From NCBI GenBank assembly GCA_046295455.1, contig JBKBNI010000001.1, positions 124,001 to 188,000 on the forward strand: 64,000 bases of DNA. Reading direction: 5' to 3'. The stretch is from Thermaurantimonas sp046295455. GTDB taxonomy: Bacteria; Bacteroidota; Bacteroidia; Flavobacteriales; Schleiferiaceae. Made by a program: the position numbers and the translations under genes. Below are positions 44,198-54,700 of the stretch, in pieces (within the stretch, counting starts at the first letter, position 1; each line of letters begins with the position of its first letter). The notes under the pieces were generated by a model. The model had not been told where the DNA came from and did no database searches. It saw only the letters and a list, made by a program, of their open reading frames with translations.

Positions 44198-45321
44198 AGG
44201 GCTTGATATATTTTGCCGGGAAGTCCCAGAACTACTCCCTTGATTTCTAATTCGGTAAGTATCGGTATTAATCGCGATAGAGGTAAGTCGGTAATATCTC
44301 TCAGCTGGTCAATATGTATTTTTTCTCTTTCCTTAATGGCCTGGTAAACTTCTTGCTCGATGTCTGTGAGGTCCGGGAGAAGATTGATCTGAACCATTCT
44401 TGGCTTGTGTGAGGAATTAAGAGGGTGGTCCCAGCCTACCTTTTTTACAACGTCTTCGGCACTGGTGTACATAAAAGCCTTTTCCAAGCGGATCAGATGG
44501 TTGGTGCCATTTGAATAGAGGTCGGTAATCCGGCCAGGAACTGCGAATACTTCCCTGTTAAATGAAGATGCAAAATCTGCCGTAATCAATGCTCCCCCTG
44601 ACTCAGCAGCCTCCACCACTATGATCACATCGCAGATGCCTGCTACGATCCGATTTCTTAAAGGAAAGTTTTCTCTGTCTGGTTTCACCCCACTGGGATA
44701 CTCGGTAAGTATGCCTCCCATTTCTGTCATTCGCCTGGCGATAGGGGCGTGTGTGGAAGGATAGATCCTGTCCAGACCGTGGGCTACTACGGCTAGGGTA
44801 GGAACTTCCAATTCCAGAGCAGCTTTATGAGCTGCTACATCGATTCCATATGCAAGACCACTCACGATACACACGTGGTAGGCTTTCATCTCTTCGACGA
44901 TCTTTTTTGTAACGTGAAGTCCGTAAGGGGTGGCCTTTCGGGTGCCTACCACGGCTACCGTCCTGGTAAAAGCATTGACAGGTGTTGCCCCTTTGTAAAA
45001 AAGCAACGAAGGAGCCACGTTTATTGATTTGAGTTTTTGGGGATATTCAGGAGAATGATACGGTAGTACGTAAATGTTATTTTTTTCAATAAATGCCCAT
45101 TCCTTGTCGATGATTTTTCTCTCTTCTTTATAAAAACTTAAAATCCTATGAGCCAACGTAGTACCAATTCCAGGGGTTTTGGACAGGATTTCCGCCTTCG
45201 ATGAAAAAATAGCTTCAGCGCTGCGATGATAGGAGAGCAGCGTTTTAAACAAGCCGGGGCCTATTCCGGGCACCAGGTTCAATGCTAGACTACAATAGAG
45301 CTCTTCCTTACTGAGAGTCAT
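44194..45321 (-). CDS. dprA: DNA-processing protein DprA
   Basis: 375 residues. An N-terminal helix-hairpin-helix/SAM-like region (LVPGIGPGLFKTLL, KTPGIGTTLAHRIL) is followed by the Rossmann DprA core (VAVVGTRKATPYGLHVTKKIV, VSGLAYGIDVAAHKAAL, FPLRNRIVAGICDVIIVVEAAE), and a winged-helix C-terminus (about 310-375). DprA protects incoming single strands and loads RecA during transformation. It overlaps both neighbours by four bases. Confidence 0.96.
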   Translation of the reverse strand: MTLSKEELYCSLALNLVPGIGPGLFKTLLSYHRSAEAIFSSKAEILSKTPGIGTTLAHRILSFYKEERKIIDKEWAFIEKNNIYVLPYHSPEYPQKLKSINVAPSLLFYKGATPVNAFTRTVAVVGTRKATPYGLHVTKKIVEEMKAYHVCIVSGLAYGIDVAAHKAALELEVPTLAVVAHGLDRIYPSTHAPIARRMTEMGGILTEYPSGVKPDRENFPLRNRIVAGICDVIIVVEAAESGGALITADFASSFNREVFAVPGRITDLYSNGTNHLIRLEKAFMYTSAEDVVKKVGWDHPLNSSHKPRMVQINLLPDLTDIEQEVYQAIKEREKIHIDQLRDITDLPLSRLIPILTELEIKGVVLGLPGKIYQAL

Positions 45322-46079
45322 GCCTCAGTGCGGTTTACCAAAGTAGACGTCGCCTGAGATGCAGGAGTGAGCACAATGTCGTGAATACAAACATGGGGTG
45401 GCCGGCTAATGACAAAGGCAATACACTCAGCGATGTCCTCTGCTGTCAGTGGTTTTATCCCTTTATAAACCTCTCTCGCCCTATTTGTATCGCCCTGAAA
45501 GCGAACGACTGAAAACTCCGTTTCTGCCAGCCCGGGTGAAATCTGGCTCACCCGAATCCCATATGCAAAAAGATCCTGACGCATACCCTTGGTGATTGCC
45601 TCTACTGCATGTTTTGTAGCACAATAGACGTGGCCTCCCGGATAAACTTCCTTACCGGCCAGGGAACCAATATTGATGATATGACCCTTTTGGGATTCAA
45701 TCATGTATCTGGCAGCAGCCTGACCTACGTAGAGCAGTCCTTTGACATTGGTGTCAATCATTTGATTCCAGTGGTCCGTATAAGCCTTATCAAATCGGTC
45801 TAACCCCAAAGCAAGACCGGCATTATTGACCAATACATCAGGAGTGCCGAATCTTTCGAATGCTTCTCGGGTCTTATTCAAGACTTCATCATAGCTTCGC
45901 ACATCCGCCGGAAATATCTCGGCCTCAACTCCCAGCGCTTTGCAGCGTTCTTTTATATGGAGAAGTTTTTCCCTTCTTCGTGCAAACAAGGCCAAGGTGT
46001 GTCCCTCTGCAGCCAACCGCAAGGCTGTGGCAGCGCCGAAGCCGGCACTGGCGCCTGTGATCCAAATTACCTTTTTCAT
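45318..46079 (-). CDS. Short-chain dehydrogenase/reductase (YdfG-like)
   Basis: 253 residues. NAD(P)-site GASAGFGAATALRLA, NNAGLAL, and the catalytic YCATKH (Tyr-x3-Lys) with the preceding IINIGSLAGKEVYPGG. RRREK after the second strand suggests NADPH. The closest well-known type is the 3-hydroxy acid dehydrogenase YdfG; the true substrate is unknown. It lies 14 bases after the 118-residue gene and overlaps dprA by 4. Confidence 0.9.
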   Translation of the reverse strand: MKKVIWITGASAGFGAATALRLAAEGHTLALFARRREKLLHIKERCKALGVEAEIFPADVRSYDEVLNKTREAFERFGTPDVLVNNAGLALGLDRFDKAYTDHWNQMIDTNVKGLLYVGQAAARYMIESQKGHIINIGSLAGKEVYPGGHVYCATKHAVEAITKGMRQDLFAYGIRVSQISPGLAETEFSVVRFQGDTNRAREVYKGIKPLTAEDIAECIAFVISRPPHVCIHDIVLTPASQATSTLVNRTEA

Positions 46080-46093
46080 CCCAAAAATTCTGA

Positions 46094-46447
46094 TCAGATT
46101 ACACCAATGTCTTCAAAATAATGAATAACAGCCTCCTTCATCAGCCAACTTTGCTCTCCGGGTTTGAGATACGGCAGTGGCTGCAAGAGCCTGTAATGCG
46201 GCCAACCGTCTTTGTCCACTCCTTCGAAGGCGTAGTATCCGTAGGGCTCAAGGACCCGGCATATGGCCACATGCATCAAATTTATCTTTTCGTCTTTTTT
46301 AAACTTTTGGAATCCGACCCCCAGCTCCTGAACACCGATCAGAAATAATATTCCATCCAGATCTATATCCTCGCCCCGGCTAAATGTGGTGCTGAGTGTG
46401 CGCACAAGAAGTTCCCATTTTTTGCGTAATCTTTCGATATCGGTCAT
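46094..46447 (-). CDS. Conserved-looking small protein, unknown function
   Basis: 117 residues from ATG 46447, soluble, acidic, with aromatic clusters (EPYGYYAFEGVDKDGWPHYRLL) and LDGILFLIGVQELG. I recognise no domain. It heads the SDR-dprA-recJ-ppx operon, so a role in DNA handling or its regulation is possible but unsupported. The -7 element ends six bases before the ATG, so the message is probably leaderless; the upstream TTG at 46456 is within that promoter. Confidence 0.72.
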   Translation of the reverse strand: MTDIERLRKKWELLVRTLSTTFSRGEDIDLDGILFLIGVQELGVGFQKFKKDEKINLMHVAICRVLEPYGYYAFEGVDKDGWPHYRLLQPLPYLKPGEQSWLMKEAVIHYFEDIGVI

Positions 46448-46453
46448 ACTCTG

Positions 46454-46482
46454 CAAAAATATTGACCTTTCAAATTAAGCAA
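46454..46482 (-). promoter_or_regulatory. Promoter of the dprA-recJ operon
   Basis: On the minus strand TTG (46482-46480), 18 bases, TATTTTTG (46461-46454). The first ATG starts at 46447, about where transcription should begin. Confidence 0.6.
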
Positions 46483-46618
46483 GTCTTTTTTGATGAGTTA
46501 AGGGGCAGTGGAGGACCTTAAAATCAGAAGGCTATCCGAGGAGTGTCCTCCTGCCGGGAACGGGCGATATGACCACCTTCTCCGAAACACATTGTTGATT
46601 CATGTAATGAATACACAT

Positions 46619-46638
46619 GCCAGACAGATGCTGTCGGC
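46619..46638. repeat. Hairpin in the gap after the FAH-family gene
   Basis: GCC-A-GACAG, loop ATG, CTGTC-GGC: eight pairs with one bulge. It lies in the 46448-46726 gap, downstream of the FAH gene, without a following T run. Nothing else was recognised there apart from the promoter at 46454-46482. Confidence 0.35.
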
Positions 46639-46726
46639 GATTTTCGTATCATCACCTCACTCTGTAAAGACTCCCTTTTTTTGATTCGATGGGAATTACT
46701 ACAGCTCGATAGAGCCTTGGGCAGCT

Positions 46727-47338
46727 TTACCCTTTGATGGTCAATTCCAAGACGGGATGGGTGGCAAGGATGCCCTTAAGTTTCATTCCGGGCATTACTA
46801 AGCCCACACCGGCCGGTGTACCCGTAAAGATCAGGTCACCTTTTTTCAGGGTAAAAAACCTGCTGATGTAAGATATGAGCTGATCTACAGAGTATAGCAT
46901 CTGGCTCGTTTGCCCGTGTTGGCGCAATTGACCATCTATGTAAAAGTAAAAATCTGTATTATTGATGTCGCCTATGGCCTCTTTGGGAATAAATGTGCCA
47001 ACCACCGCTGCACCATCAAAACCTTTGGCCTTTTCCCATGGCAGCCCTTTTGATTTAAGTGCATTCTGCAGGTCCCGCGCCGTAAAGTCAATGCCAAGGG
47101 TGACTTGTGAATAATAGGTGTGAGCATATTCAGGCTGAATGTGCTTGCCTACCCGATCGATGCGGATGACCAATTCGCATTCGTAGTGCAGCTCTTTGGT
47201 AAAGTCAGGTATGTAATAGTTTTTATGGGGGTATTGGGCACTGTCCGGCTTTATAAAAAGCACTGGCTCTTCAGGAATCTGGTTACCGAGTTCTCGGGCA
47301 TGGTCGGCATAGTTGCGGCCGATACAGACAATTTTCAT
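46727..47338 (-). CDS. Fumarylacetoacetate hydrolase (FAH) family protein
   Basis: 203 residues, the compact single-domain form. MKIVCIGRNYADHARELGN, the metal-binding ECELVIRI segment, the acidic TLGIDFTARD, the Lys-containing WEKAKGFDGAAVVG and FTGTPAGVGLV match YcgM/FAHD1-like enzymes, which hydrolyse acylpyruvates or decarboxylate oxaloacetate with Mg2+. The substrate is not decided by sequence. It is downstream of the exonuclease gene with a 216-base gap. Confidence 0.9.
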   Translation of the reverse strand: MKIVCIGRNYADHARELGNQIPEEPVLFIKPDSAQYPHKNYYIPDFTKELHYECELVIRIDRVGKHIQPEYAHTYYSQVTLGIDFTARDLQNALKSKGLPWEKAKGFDGAAVVGTFIPKEAIGDINNTDFYFYIDGQLRQHGQTSQMLYSVDQLISYISRFFTLKKGDLIFTGTPAGVGLVMPGMKLKGILATHPVLELTIKG

Positions 47339-47554
47339 AATTCAACTACCTTTTAAGCGTGGATATTCCATTTTCATGGTGTAAACGGACACGTACCCAT
47401 GCGTGTGTCCATTGGATCATGAGAGTGGACTAAGCCATTGTGTGCGAATCGGGGATATTTAAAATCATACAATGGTCAAGGTTTTACAGATTGTGCAACT
47501 GATCCCCGGATCCCCTTCCGCCCCTAAGCAGACCAGAGGTAATCAGGGTCGCTT

Positions 47555-48325
47555 TCACTTTGAATGGATTTTACTCAGGCGCACTGCCGTAAGTACTTTT
47601 TTAGTGTACAGGGGAAAGTCGGCATTGAGCATCCATGAGTAGTACCCGGAGTCTTTTTCAAAAACCTCTTCCAGGGTCAATCCTTTGTATTTTCCAAATG
47701 TAAATGTCTCCTTGCCCTCTGCGTTAAAAGAAATAAAACCGGCGAGATCTGCATTTTGGGAGCGGGTAGAGAATTCGCTGAGAAATGCGATATCGTTTTT
47801 CAGTTCTGGATAGCGATCCAGCTGAGCTTTGAGTATTTCATAGGTCGCTACCACATCAGCCTCTGCAGAATGTGCATTTTTCAAATCCCGTTGGCAATAG
47901 AAGCGGTATGCAGCTGCAAGATTCCTTGGTTCCATTTTGTGGAAAATGTTTTGCACGTCTACAAAACGGCGCTTACTCAGGTCAAAATCCACTTCTGCCC
48001 GCAGCATTTCCTCTGCAAGCATGGGAATATCAAATTTATTTGAGTTGTATCCAGCAAGGTCAGCATTTCCGATAAATCGGTTGATATCCTGAGCTACTTC
48101 CTTAAAGCAAGGTTTGTCGGCGACCATCTCGTCGGTAATGCCATGAATGGCTGAAACCTCGGCAGGAATGGGAATGCCAGGATTTACCAGCCAGGTGCGA
48201 ATCTGAGAGGTGTTATCCGGCATGACCTTTAATATACAGATCTCTATGATTCGGTCGCGGGAGTAGTGGGTGCCTGTGGTTTCGAGGTCAAATACGGCCA
48301 ACGGGCGAACGAGGTTTAATTCCAT
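47555..48325 (-). CDS. DnaQ-like DEDDh 3'-5' exonuclease
   Basis: 256 residues. Motif I is AVFDLETTGTHYSRD (D13, E15), and LAGYNSNKFDIPML with NAHSAEADVVATYEI supply motifs II and III. The last 55 residues (FTFGKYKGLTLEEVF, then YYSWMLNADFP) form the small domain often attached to exonuclease X-type proteins. It could proofread or degrade DNA ends; whether it is the polymerase III epsilon subunit cannot be told. It follows the E2 gene by 24 bases. Confidence 0.88.
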   Translation of the reverse strand: MELNLVRPLAVFDLETTGTHYSRDRIIEICILKVMPDNTSQIRTWLVNPGIPIPAEVSAIHGITDEMVADKPCFKEVAQDINRFIGNADLAGYNSNKFDIPMLAEEMLRAEVDFDLSKRRFVDVQNIFHKMEPRNLAAAYRFYCQRDLKNAHSAEADVVATYEILKAQLDRYPELKNDIAFLSEFSTRSQNADLAGFISFNAEGKETFTFGKYKGLTLEEVFEKDSGYYSWMLNADFPLYTKKVLTAVRLSKIHSK

Positions 48326-48349
48326 AATAAAGCGGGTAAGAGTAGGATA

Positions 48350-49705
48350 TTAAATTTCCCGATTCAGGTCAAACTGCTCTAAATAATCGGCAACCCTTCG
48401 CACAAAACTTCCTCCCAAAGCACCATCGACTACGCGGTGATCATACGAGTGCGAAAGAAACATCATGTGGCGGATCGCAATGACATCACCCTGTGGTGTC
48501 TCAAGTACAGCAGGCTTTTTTCGGATAGCCCCTACAGCCATAATGGCTACCTGTGGCTGATTGATGACGGGTGTACCAAGTACATTGCCAAAGGTACCTA
48601 CATTGGTGATGGTGTAGGTTCCTCCTTTGATATCGTCGGGCTTGAGCTGATTGTTTCGCGCGCGGTTGGCAAGGTCGTTGACCTTTTTGGTCAGACCCAT
48701 AAGGTTGTACTGATCAGCATTGCGAATGACAGGTACAATCAAATTGCCATTGGGCAGTGCAGTAGCCATGCCGATGTTGATTTCCTTGCGCTTTATGATG
48801 TTATACCCGTCAACGGATATATTAATCATGGGAAAGTCTTTGATGGCGCGCACAATGGCTTCAATAAAAATGGGTGTATAAGTAAGTTTTTCGCCGGTGC
48901 GCTTCTCAAAGTCTTTTTTTATGCGCTCCCGCCAAAGCACGATATTGGTAACATCTGCTTCCACAAAACTGGTCACATGTGGTGACACGCTCTTGCTCAT
49001 GACCATGTGGTCGGCTATGAGCTTGCGCATCCGATCCATCTCGATGATCTCATCTCCAGGCATTAATTCAATGGCAGGTGATTTAACCCGGGGTGGCTCT
49101 GCGGCCTGGCTCACCGGAGGTATGTCTGGGGCAGACCTACTAACATCATCTGAAGCCGCAGAAGGAGCAGCTATAGGGGCCGGGGTGGCGGTGCGACCTT
49201 TCAGGTATTGGAGGATGTCGTTTTTAGTAACCCTTCCGTCCGCACCTGTGCCAGGAATAGCATCGAGCTCAGCCTGAGTAATGCCTTCCTGAGCAGCTAT
49301 GGAACGCACAAGAGGAGAGTAGAATCTCCCCGCCTGGGACTTGATTTCTGCAGCGGGTTGCACGGTTTCGGCAGCTTTTGCCACAAAAGATTCAACTGCT
49401 GCCACTTCCTGGTTTGCCGCATGGGCGTGGAGCTGGTCGGTAGCCGCATCGATCTGCGATTCTGCTGCTGTATCAATAAGGGCAATGACCTGACCAACCT
49501 TGACCACATCATTTTCATTAAAAAGTTTTTTAACCAGTATACCTTCCACGGGTGAGGGCACTTCGCTATCTACTTTGTCTGTGGCTATTTCAAGCACTGC
49601 CTCTTCCAGTTCGATGCGGTCCCCTTCATTTTTCAGCCATTTGATGATGGTGGCTTCTGCCACGCTTTCACCCATTTTGGGCATGATTAGTTCGTATTGA
49701 GCCAT
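48350..49705 (-). CDS. 2-oxoacid dehydrogenase E2 (dihydrolipoyl acyltransferase)
   Basis: 451 residues. One lipoyl domain (1-80, Lys44 in EIATDKVDSEV), an Ala/Pro/Glu-rich linker, an E3/E1-binding peripheral subunit domain (about 125-160: YSPLVRSIAAQEGI, GADGRVTKNDILQYL), a second linker, and a catalytic domain with SYDHRVVDGALGG. By type it serves the branched-chain or 2-oxoglutarate complex; no E1 or E3 gene is adjacent. An in-frame upstream extension has no lipoyl homology, so ATG 49705 is used. Confidence 0.93.
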   Translation of the reverse strand: MAQYELIMPKMGESVAEATIIKWLKNEGDRIELEEAVLEIATDKVDSEVPSPVEGILVKKLFNENDVVKVGQVIALIDTAAESQIDAATDQLHAHAANQEVAAVESFVAKAAETVQPAAEIKSQAGRFYSPLVRSIAAQEGITQAELDAIPGTGADGRVTKNDILQYLKGRTATPAPIAAPSAASDDVSRSAPDIPPVSQAAEPPRVKSPAIELMPGDEIIEMDRMRKLIADHMVMSKSVSPHVTSFVEADVTNIVLWRERIKKDFEKRTGEKLTYTPIFIEAIVRAIKDFPMINISVDGYNIIKRKEINIGMATALPNGNLIVPVIRNADQYNLMGLTKKVNDLANRARNNQLKPDDIKGGTYTITNVGTFGNVLGTPVINQPQVAIMAVGAIRKKPAVLETPQGDVIAIRHMMFLSHSYDHRVVDGALGGSFVRRVADYLEQFDLNREI

Positions 49706-49934
49706 TTTCCCGTGGTTATTTTTTGGATTCAGATCGCGAAAATACAAAGTCGGGCTGTTTCTGAGGTGTTAATGGTGTGTTTAGCCGGTAGCGGAAAAAC
49801 CGAAAAACGAATACATACCTATCAATCTATAAAACCTAAGTCTTGAAGACTGTGAAAAAGAGCCTCAACGGCAGTCTTTATTGCTCACGCAAGCAGGCTA
49901 TCTCTTCATTTGAAGACCGCATGGAATACCCCGT

Positions 49935-51557
49935 TTATACCGATTGATCTTCGGCTTCCTGGTCTGCATTATCAGGGTGCACATCGGGGAGAATTTTCCG
50001 GCTTTCGGCTACGGGTAGCGCCTGTACACTTCGCAGGTGGCGCTGTATAGCCCGCGTACGTGTGCCCGCTACCTGATCCAATTGGTTGAGGCCTGTCTGA
50101 ATGTTGTTTTTGGCTTTTTCAAGAAGGCCTCCGAATTTTTCAAATTCAGTTTTCACGGCCCCGAGAACCCTCCAGACTTCGCTGCTTCGTTTTTGCAGGG
50201 CAAGGGTTCGAAAGCCCATTTGCAAGCTGTTGATGAAGGCCGAAAGAGTCGTCGGACCGGCAATGGTCACATGATATTCTGTACGCAGCTGGTCGACCAG
50301 TGCGCTGCGACGAATCACCTCAGCATAGATTCCTTCGAATGGCAAAAACATGATGGCAAAATCAGTGGTCAGGGGAGGATTGATGTACTTATCGCTAATG
50401 TCTTTTGCCATCTTTTTGATGACGGACTCAAGATTGGAAATAGCTTTTGAGATTTCTTCCGGGTGCCCGATGTCGTATGCAGACAATAAGTTTTCGTATA
50501 CATCTTTTGGAAACTTGGCATCGATCGGCAGATAAACTGTCTCGGCCTCATCATCGCTGCGCCCTGGAAGTTTGATGGCAAATTCCACGGCGTCGCGGCC
50601 TCCGGGCCTGGTGATCACATTGGCCTGATACTGAGAGGGGGCAAGCATTTGCTCAAGTAATATGGCTAACTGAATTTCACCCACACCACCGCGCAGTTTT
50701 ACGTTAGAAAGGACTTTCTTCAGCCCGCCGACTTCAGAGGCTATGGCCTGCATTTCGCCGAGTCCGCGCTGTACCTCATTGAGTTGCTTACTCACTGTTT
50801 CAAAGCTTTGGCCAAGGCGTTCACTAAGGGTTTTTTCAAGTTTTTCTTCTACTGTGGTTCGGATGTTTTCGAGTTTTTTCTCTGTTTCTTCGACCAGTTT
50901 GGTCTGACTTTTTTCGAGCAAAGCCAATTTTTGAATCTGAGCTTCACTGAGATTATTTACGTTTTTTTCAAATCGATCTTCAAAATCCTTCAGAGACTTG
51001 CCCACAGATTCCCTCATTTGATTACTGTCGTTTTTTGCTTGTTCGGACAGGGCCTGTAGTTTGCTTTCAACTTTGTTCTCAATTTTGTCCAGCTGAAGCC
51101 GAAGTGTGGTATTGAGTTCGTCGAGTTTGGATTTTTGCTCACTGCCAAAGGTGGTGAGCGTTTCTTTGATTTCATTTCGATTCTCGCGATGGGCATCATC
51201 CGTAATTTGGTGGAGGCTTTTAAAATTTTCAAAAAGTGTCTGATGGATGGTTTCCAGACTTTTTGCTGACAGTTCGTGGATATTTTTTATGGCAGTATTT
51301 AATTCGTTTTTAAAATCGCGAATGCTCTCAGAAAGCTCTCTTCTGTTTTCGCCAAGTGCAGCATTGAGCTCTTGACGTTGAATGGTAAAGTTTTCTTTAA
51401 CCGATTTATCCACATTGGTGAGTTGGGTTTCAAGAATGGTGAGTCTTCGCTCTATTTGACTCAGCAATTCCTTTTCGCCTGATTTTTTAAAAAATAAAAG
51501 GAGTACAAAAAACAGCACGACGAGTATCGATATCAAAAGAATGACCTGTGTATTCAT
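49935..51557 (-). CDS. rmuC: DNA recombination protein RmuC
   Basis: 540 residues. An N-terminal membrane segment (about 5-25), a long Lys/Glu-rich coiled coil (about 30-270), then the RmuC nuclease-like core (KLRGGVGEIQLAILLEQML, YLPIDAKFPKDVYE, FAIMFLPFEGIYAEV, AGPTTLSAFINSLQMGFRTLAL). RmuC limits inversions at short repeats. A TACATTTG element on the minus strand (51620-51613) lies about 55 bases upstream of the ATG. Confidence 0.94.
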   Translation of the reverse strand: MNTQVILLISILVVLFFVLLLFFKKSGEKELLSQIERRLTILETQLTNVDKSVKENFTIQRQELNAALGENRRELSESIRDFKNELNTAIKNIHELSAKSLETIHQTLFENFKSLHQITDDAHRENRNEIKETLTTFGSEQKSKLDELNTTLRLQLDKIENKVESKLQALSEQAKNDSNQMRESVGKSLKDFEDRFEKNVNNLSEAQIQKLALLEKSQTKLVEETEKKLENIRTTVEEKLEKTLSERLGQSFETVSKQLNEVQRGLGEMQAIASEVGGLKKVLSNVKLRGGVGEIQLAILLEQMLAPSQYQANVITRPGGRDAVEFAIKLPGRSDDEAETVYLPIDAKFPKDVYENLLSAYDIGHPEEISKAISNLESVIKKMAKDISDKYINPPLTTDFAIMFLPFEGIYAEVIRRSALVDQLRTEYHVTIAGPTTLSAFINSLQMGFRTLALQKRSSEVWRVLGAVKTEFEKFGGLLEKAKNNIQTGLNQLDQVAGTRTRAIQRHLRSVQALPVAESRKILPDVHPDNADQEAEDQSV

Positions 51558-51612
51558 AGACTTTTAAATAGAATACTATTTAGGAATTAAAAGGCAGAAT
51601 TTAGCAAACAAA

Positions 51613-51620
51613 CAAATGTA
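51613..51620 (-). promoter_or_regulatory. -7 element of rmuC
   Basis: TACATTTG on the minus strand, an exact TAnnTTTG match; no good -33 was found. Confidence 0.4.
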
Positions 51621-51797
51621 GATGTTATAAGCTGAATCTTCCATTCGCTATTTACCTGTCCCGACAAAGAAAAAAAGACAGGGTTGTAGGCTTCGGGGTG
51701 AAGTTTTGAATATATAACGATAAATAGAGAATTTTTTTGCAGATGTATCCATACATTTAAGCCGCATAATGTGTGAGAAACTAAAAATTTGGAGTCT

Positions 51798-54700
51798 ATG
51801 AATTTTAAGTCACGTTTATTTTTCTGTTTTTCAATATTATTTCTGAGCATAGTCACACAGGCTCAACGGCGAAACAGAGCGGAATTCGGCAGCAGCTCTA
51901 CAGAAGCATCGTCTATCTCTCTTTCCGGATTAAAATGGCGAAGTATCGGGCCTGCAACTTTTGGGGGTAGAATTGCGGATATAGCGGTAAACCCGGAAAA
52001 CTACAATGAATATTATCTGGCCATAGCCTCCGGTGGTATATTTAAGACCACAAACGGAGGCATCACATTTTCGCCCATTTTTGAAAATCAAGGTTCTTAC
52101 TCCATTGGATGTCTGGCTATAGACCCTTGTAACCCGAATACCATCTGGGCTGGTACGGGAGAAAACAACAATCAGCGGTCTGTGGGATATGGTGACGGCA
52201 TCTACCGCTCTGACGACGGTGGGCGCACCTGGCGAAATGTAGGTCTGAAGACCAGCGAACATATAGGTATGATAGCCATAGACCCACGAAACAGCAATCG
52301 GGTATATGTAGCTGCGTACGGTCCTCTGTGGTCGAAGGGGGGCGAAAGAGGAATCTACGCCACCTCCGACGGAGGCCTCACCTGGGAACGCATCCTGAAC
52401 GTAAGCGAACACACCGGATTCAATGAAATACACATTGATCGCACCAATCCTGACAGGCTCTATGCCACCGCCCATCAGCGACGCCGGCATACTTTCACAT
52501 ACATCTCCGGAGGTCCAGAAAGTGCACTGTATGTGAGCAACGACGCCGGCCGAACCTGGAGTAAGGTGACCAACGGTCTGCCAAAAGATGATGACCTTGG
52601 ACGAATGTCGCTGGCCCAAAGCCCGTCAAACCCCATGCGAATCTACCTGATGATCGAGGGACACGGCATATACACCTCTACGGACAGGGGCAATTCCTTC
52701 CAAAAGACCAATGACTATTACTCTTCAGGGAATTACTATGTAGAATTGATCCCGCATCCGACCGATGAATTGACGTGCTTCAGCATGGATACATACACAC
52801 ACATCACCCGCGATGGCGGCAAAACATGGACGCGCTGGACAGAAAGCAAAAAACACGTGGACAATCATGCTCTCTGGATCAATCCGAAAAATCCGCTTCA
52901 TATGCTCAATGGCAATGACGGTGGATTATATGAAACCTATGATGCAGGCAGTACATGGAGGTTTATCGACAATCTGTCGATACTACAACTCTACAGAGTA
53001 AGTGTAGACAATGAGGGACCATTCTACAACGTGTATGGGGGCACTCAGGATAATAGTTCGGTAGGCGGTCCATCGCGCACCCGGTACGTCCAGGGGATAA
53101 CCAATTCCGACTGGTTTGTAACTCAGGGAGGCGACGGATTCAAAACACAGATCGATCCTCTTAATCCCAAAATTATCTATGCCCAATACCAGTATGGCGG
53201 GCTTGCCCGATATGACCGTGCTACCGGAGAGCGCGTAATGATACGCCCCATCGAAGAGCCTGACAGCCCTGCCTATCGCTTCAATTGGGATGCCCCTCTG
53301 CTGGTGAGTGTCCACCAACCAGCTACACTCTACTTTGCCGCTCAGAAAGTCTTAAAATCTACGGACTATGGAAATACCTGGCAGGAAATCAGTCCAGACC
53401 TGAGCCGTCAGATAGACCGCAATACCCTTAAGGTAATGGATCGCTATTGGGGTATCGATGCCATAGCCCGCCACCGAAGCACTTCTCCCTATGGCACCTT
53501 GCTACAGCTATCCGAATCTCCTCTCCGCAAAGGCCGTCTGGCAGCAGGCACGGATGACGGACTTATACACATCACAGACGACGACGGTCAGACATGGCGC
53601 CGGACTTCCCCCCTACCCGGTGTACCAGAGCGCGCTTTTATATCTGCATTGATTTGGTCAGCTCACGACGAAAATACCATCTATGCTGCCGCCAACAATC
53701 ACCAGGAAGGGGATTTTCAGCCCTACATCTTTCGGTCTTCTGATGCCGGTCGAACTTGGCAGTCCATCCGAACAGGACTTCCCGAAAGAGGCTCCGTATG
53801 GTGTATAGCTGAAGATCCTGAGCAACCGGACTTACTCTTTACGGGAACAGAGTTTTCAATATACACCACGCTGAACGGCGGCCGGCTGTGGCAACCACTC
53901 AATGGCGGACTGCCCACCATCCCCGTGCGCGACATCGCCATCCAACCCACACACCGCGACCTCGTCATAGCAACATTCGGCCGTGGATTCTACGTACTTG
54001 ACGATTATTCCGTACTCAGAGAAATGGTCGTCAATGATTGGAAAAATAAACCATTTGCCGTCGCTTCGGACAGACCCGGATTGCTTTTTCAGGAGGCAAA
54101 CAAATACGGTTACGGTCGGGCCGGATTTTTAGGTGATGGTTTTTTTATGGCCGATAATCCTCCCGTGGGAAAAACATTTACTTTTTATTTAAAAGAGTCT
54201 CCAAAAACCCTTCGCGAACGCAGAAAAGAACTGGAGAAAAAAGCCAATCCGGCCACCGATCCCCTGCCCAATCCCACCCTGGAAGAACTCCGAGCCGAAA
54301 AAGAGGAGGAAAAACCTTATCTTACATTTGTGATATCGGACCAAACAGGCGATGAAGTAGCCCGATTTACCACCGATGCACAGGCAGGACTTCGCCGAAT
54401 AACCTGGGACGGACGCTATACGGCCAGACACGCGATGCCCATCGGGCAACATACCGATTTGAAAACCCCCGCGCACAAAGCTCCTCCCGGCAACTACCGG
54501 CTGTCTGTGTTTATCACCACGCGCGATACCACTCAGCAGCTCCTACGCGATCACGTTTTTGAATTAATGTCCCTTGATGCAGAAATCTTTCCTCCAGCAG
54601 ATCGCGATGCACTTACCGCCGACCGCCGTCGTGCTGAAGATCTGCGTCGCAAACTCACCGCTGCTCTCAACCAACATAATGAACTTACCGCCCAGCTTAG

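Noticed and set aside
46457..46726. Possible small RNA or gene in the GC-rich gap after the FAH gene
   Set aside because: Only short inverted repeats (for example GGAGGAC with GTCCTCC) and no promoter, T run or coding frame.
51587..51856. Open frame on the minus strand between rmuC and the propeller gene
   Set aside because: Low-complexity, no recognisable motif, covers the rmuC promoter element and the start of the propeller gene.
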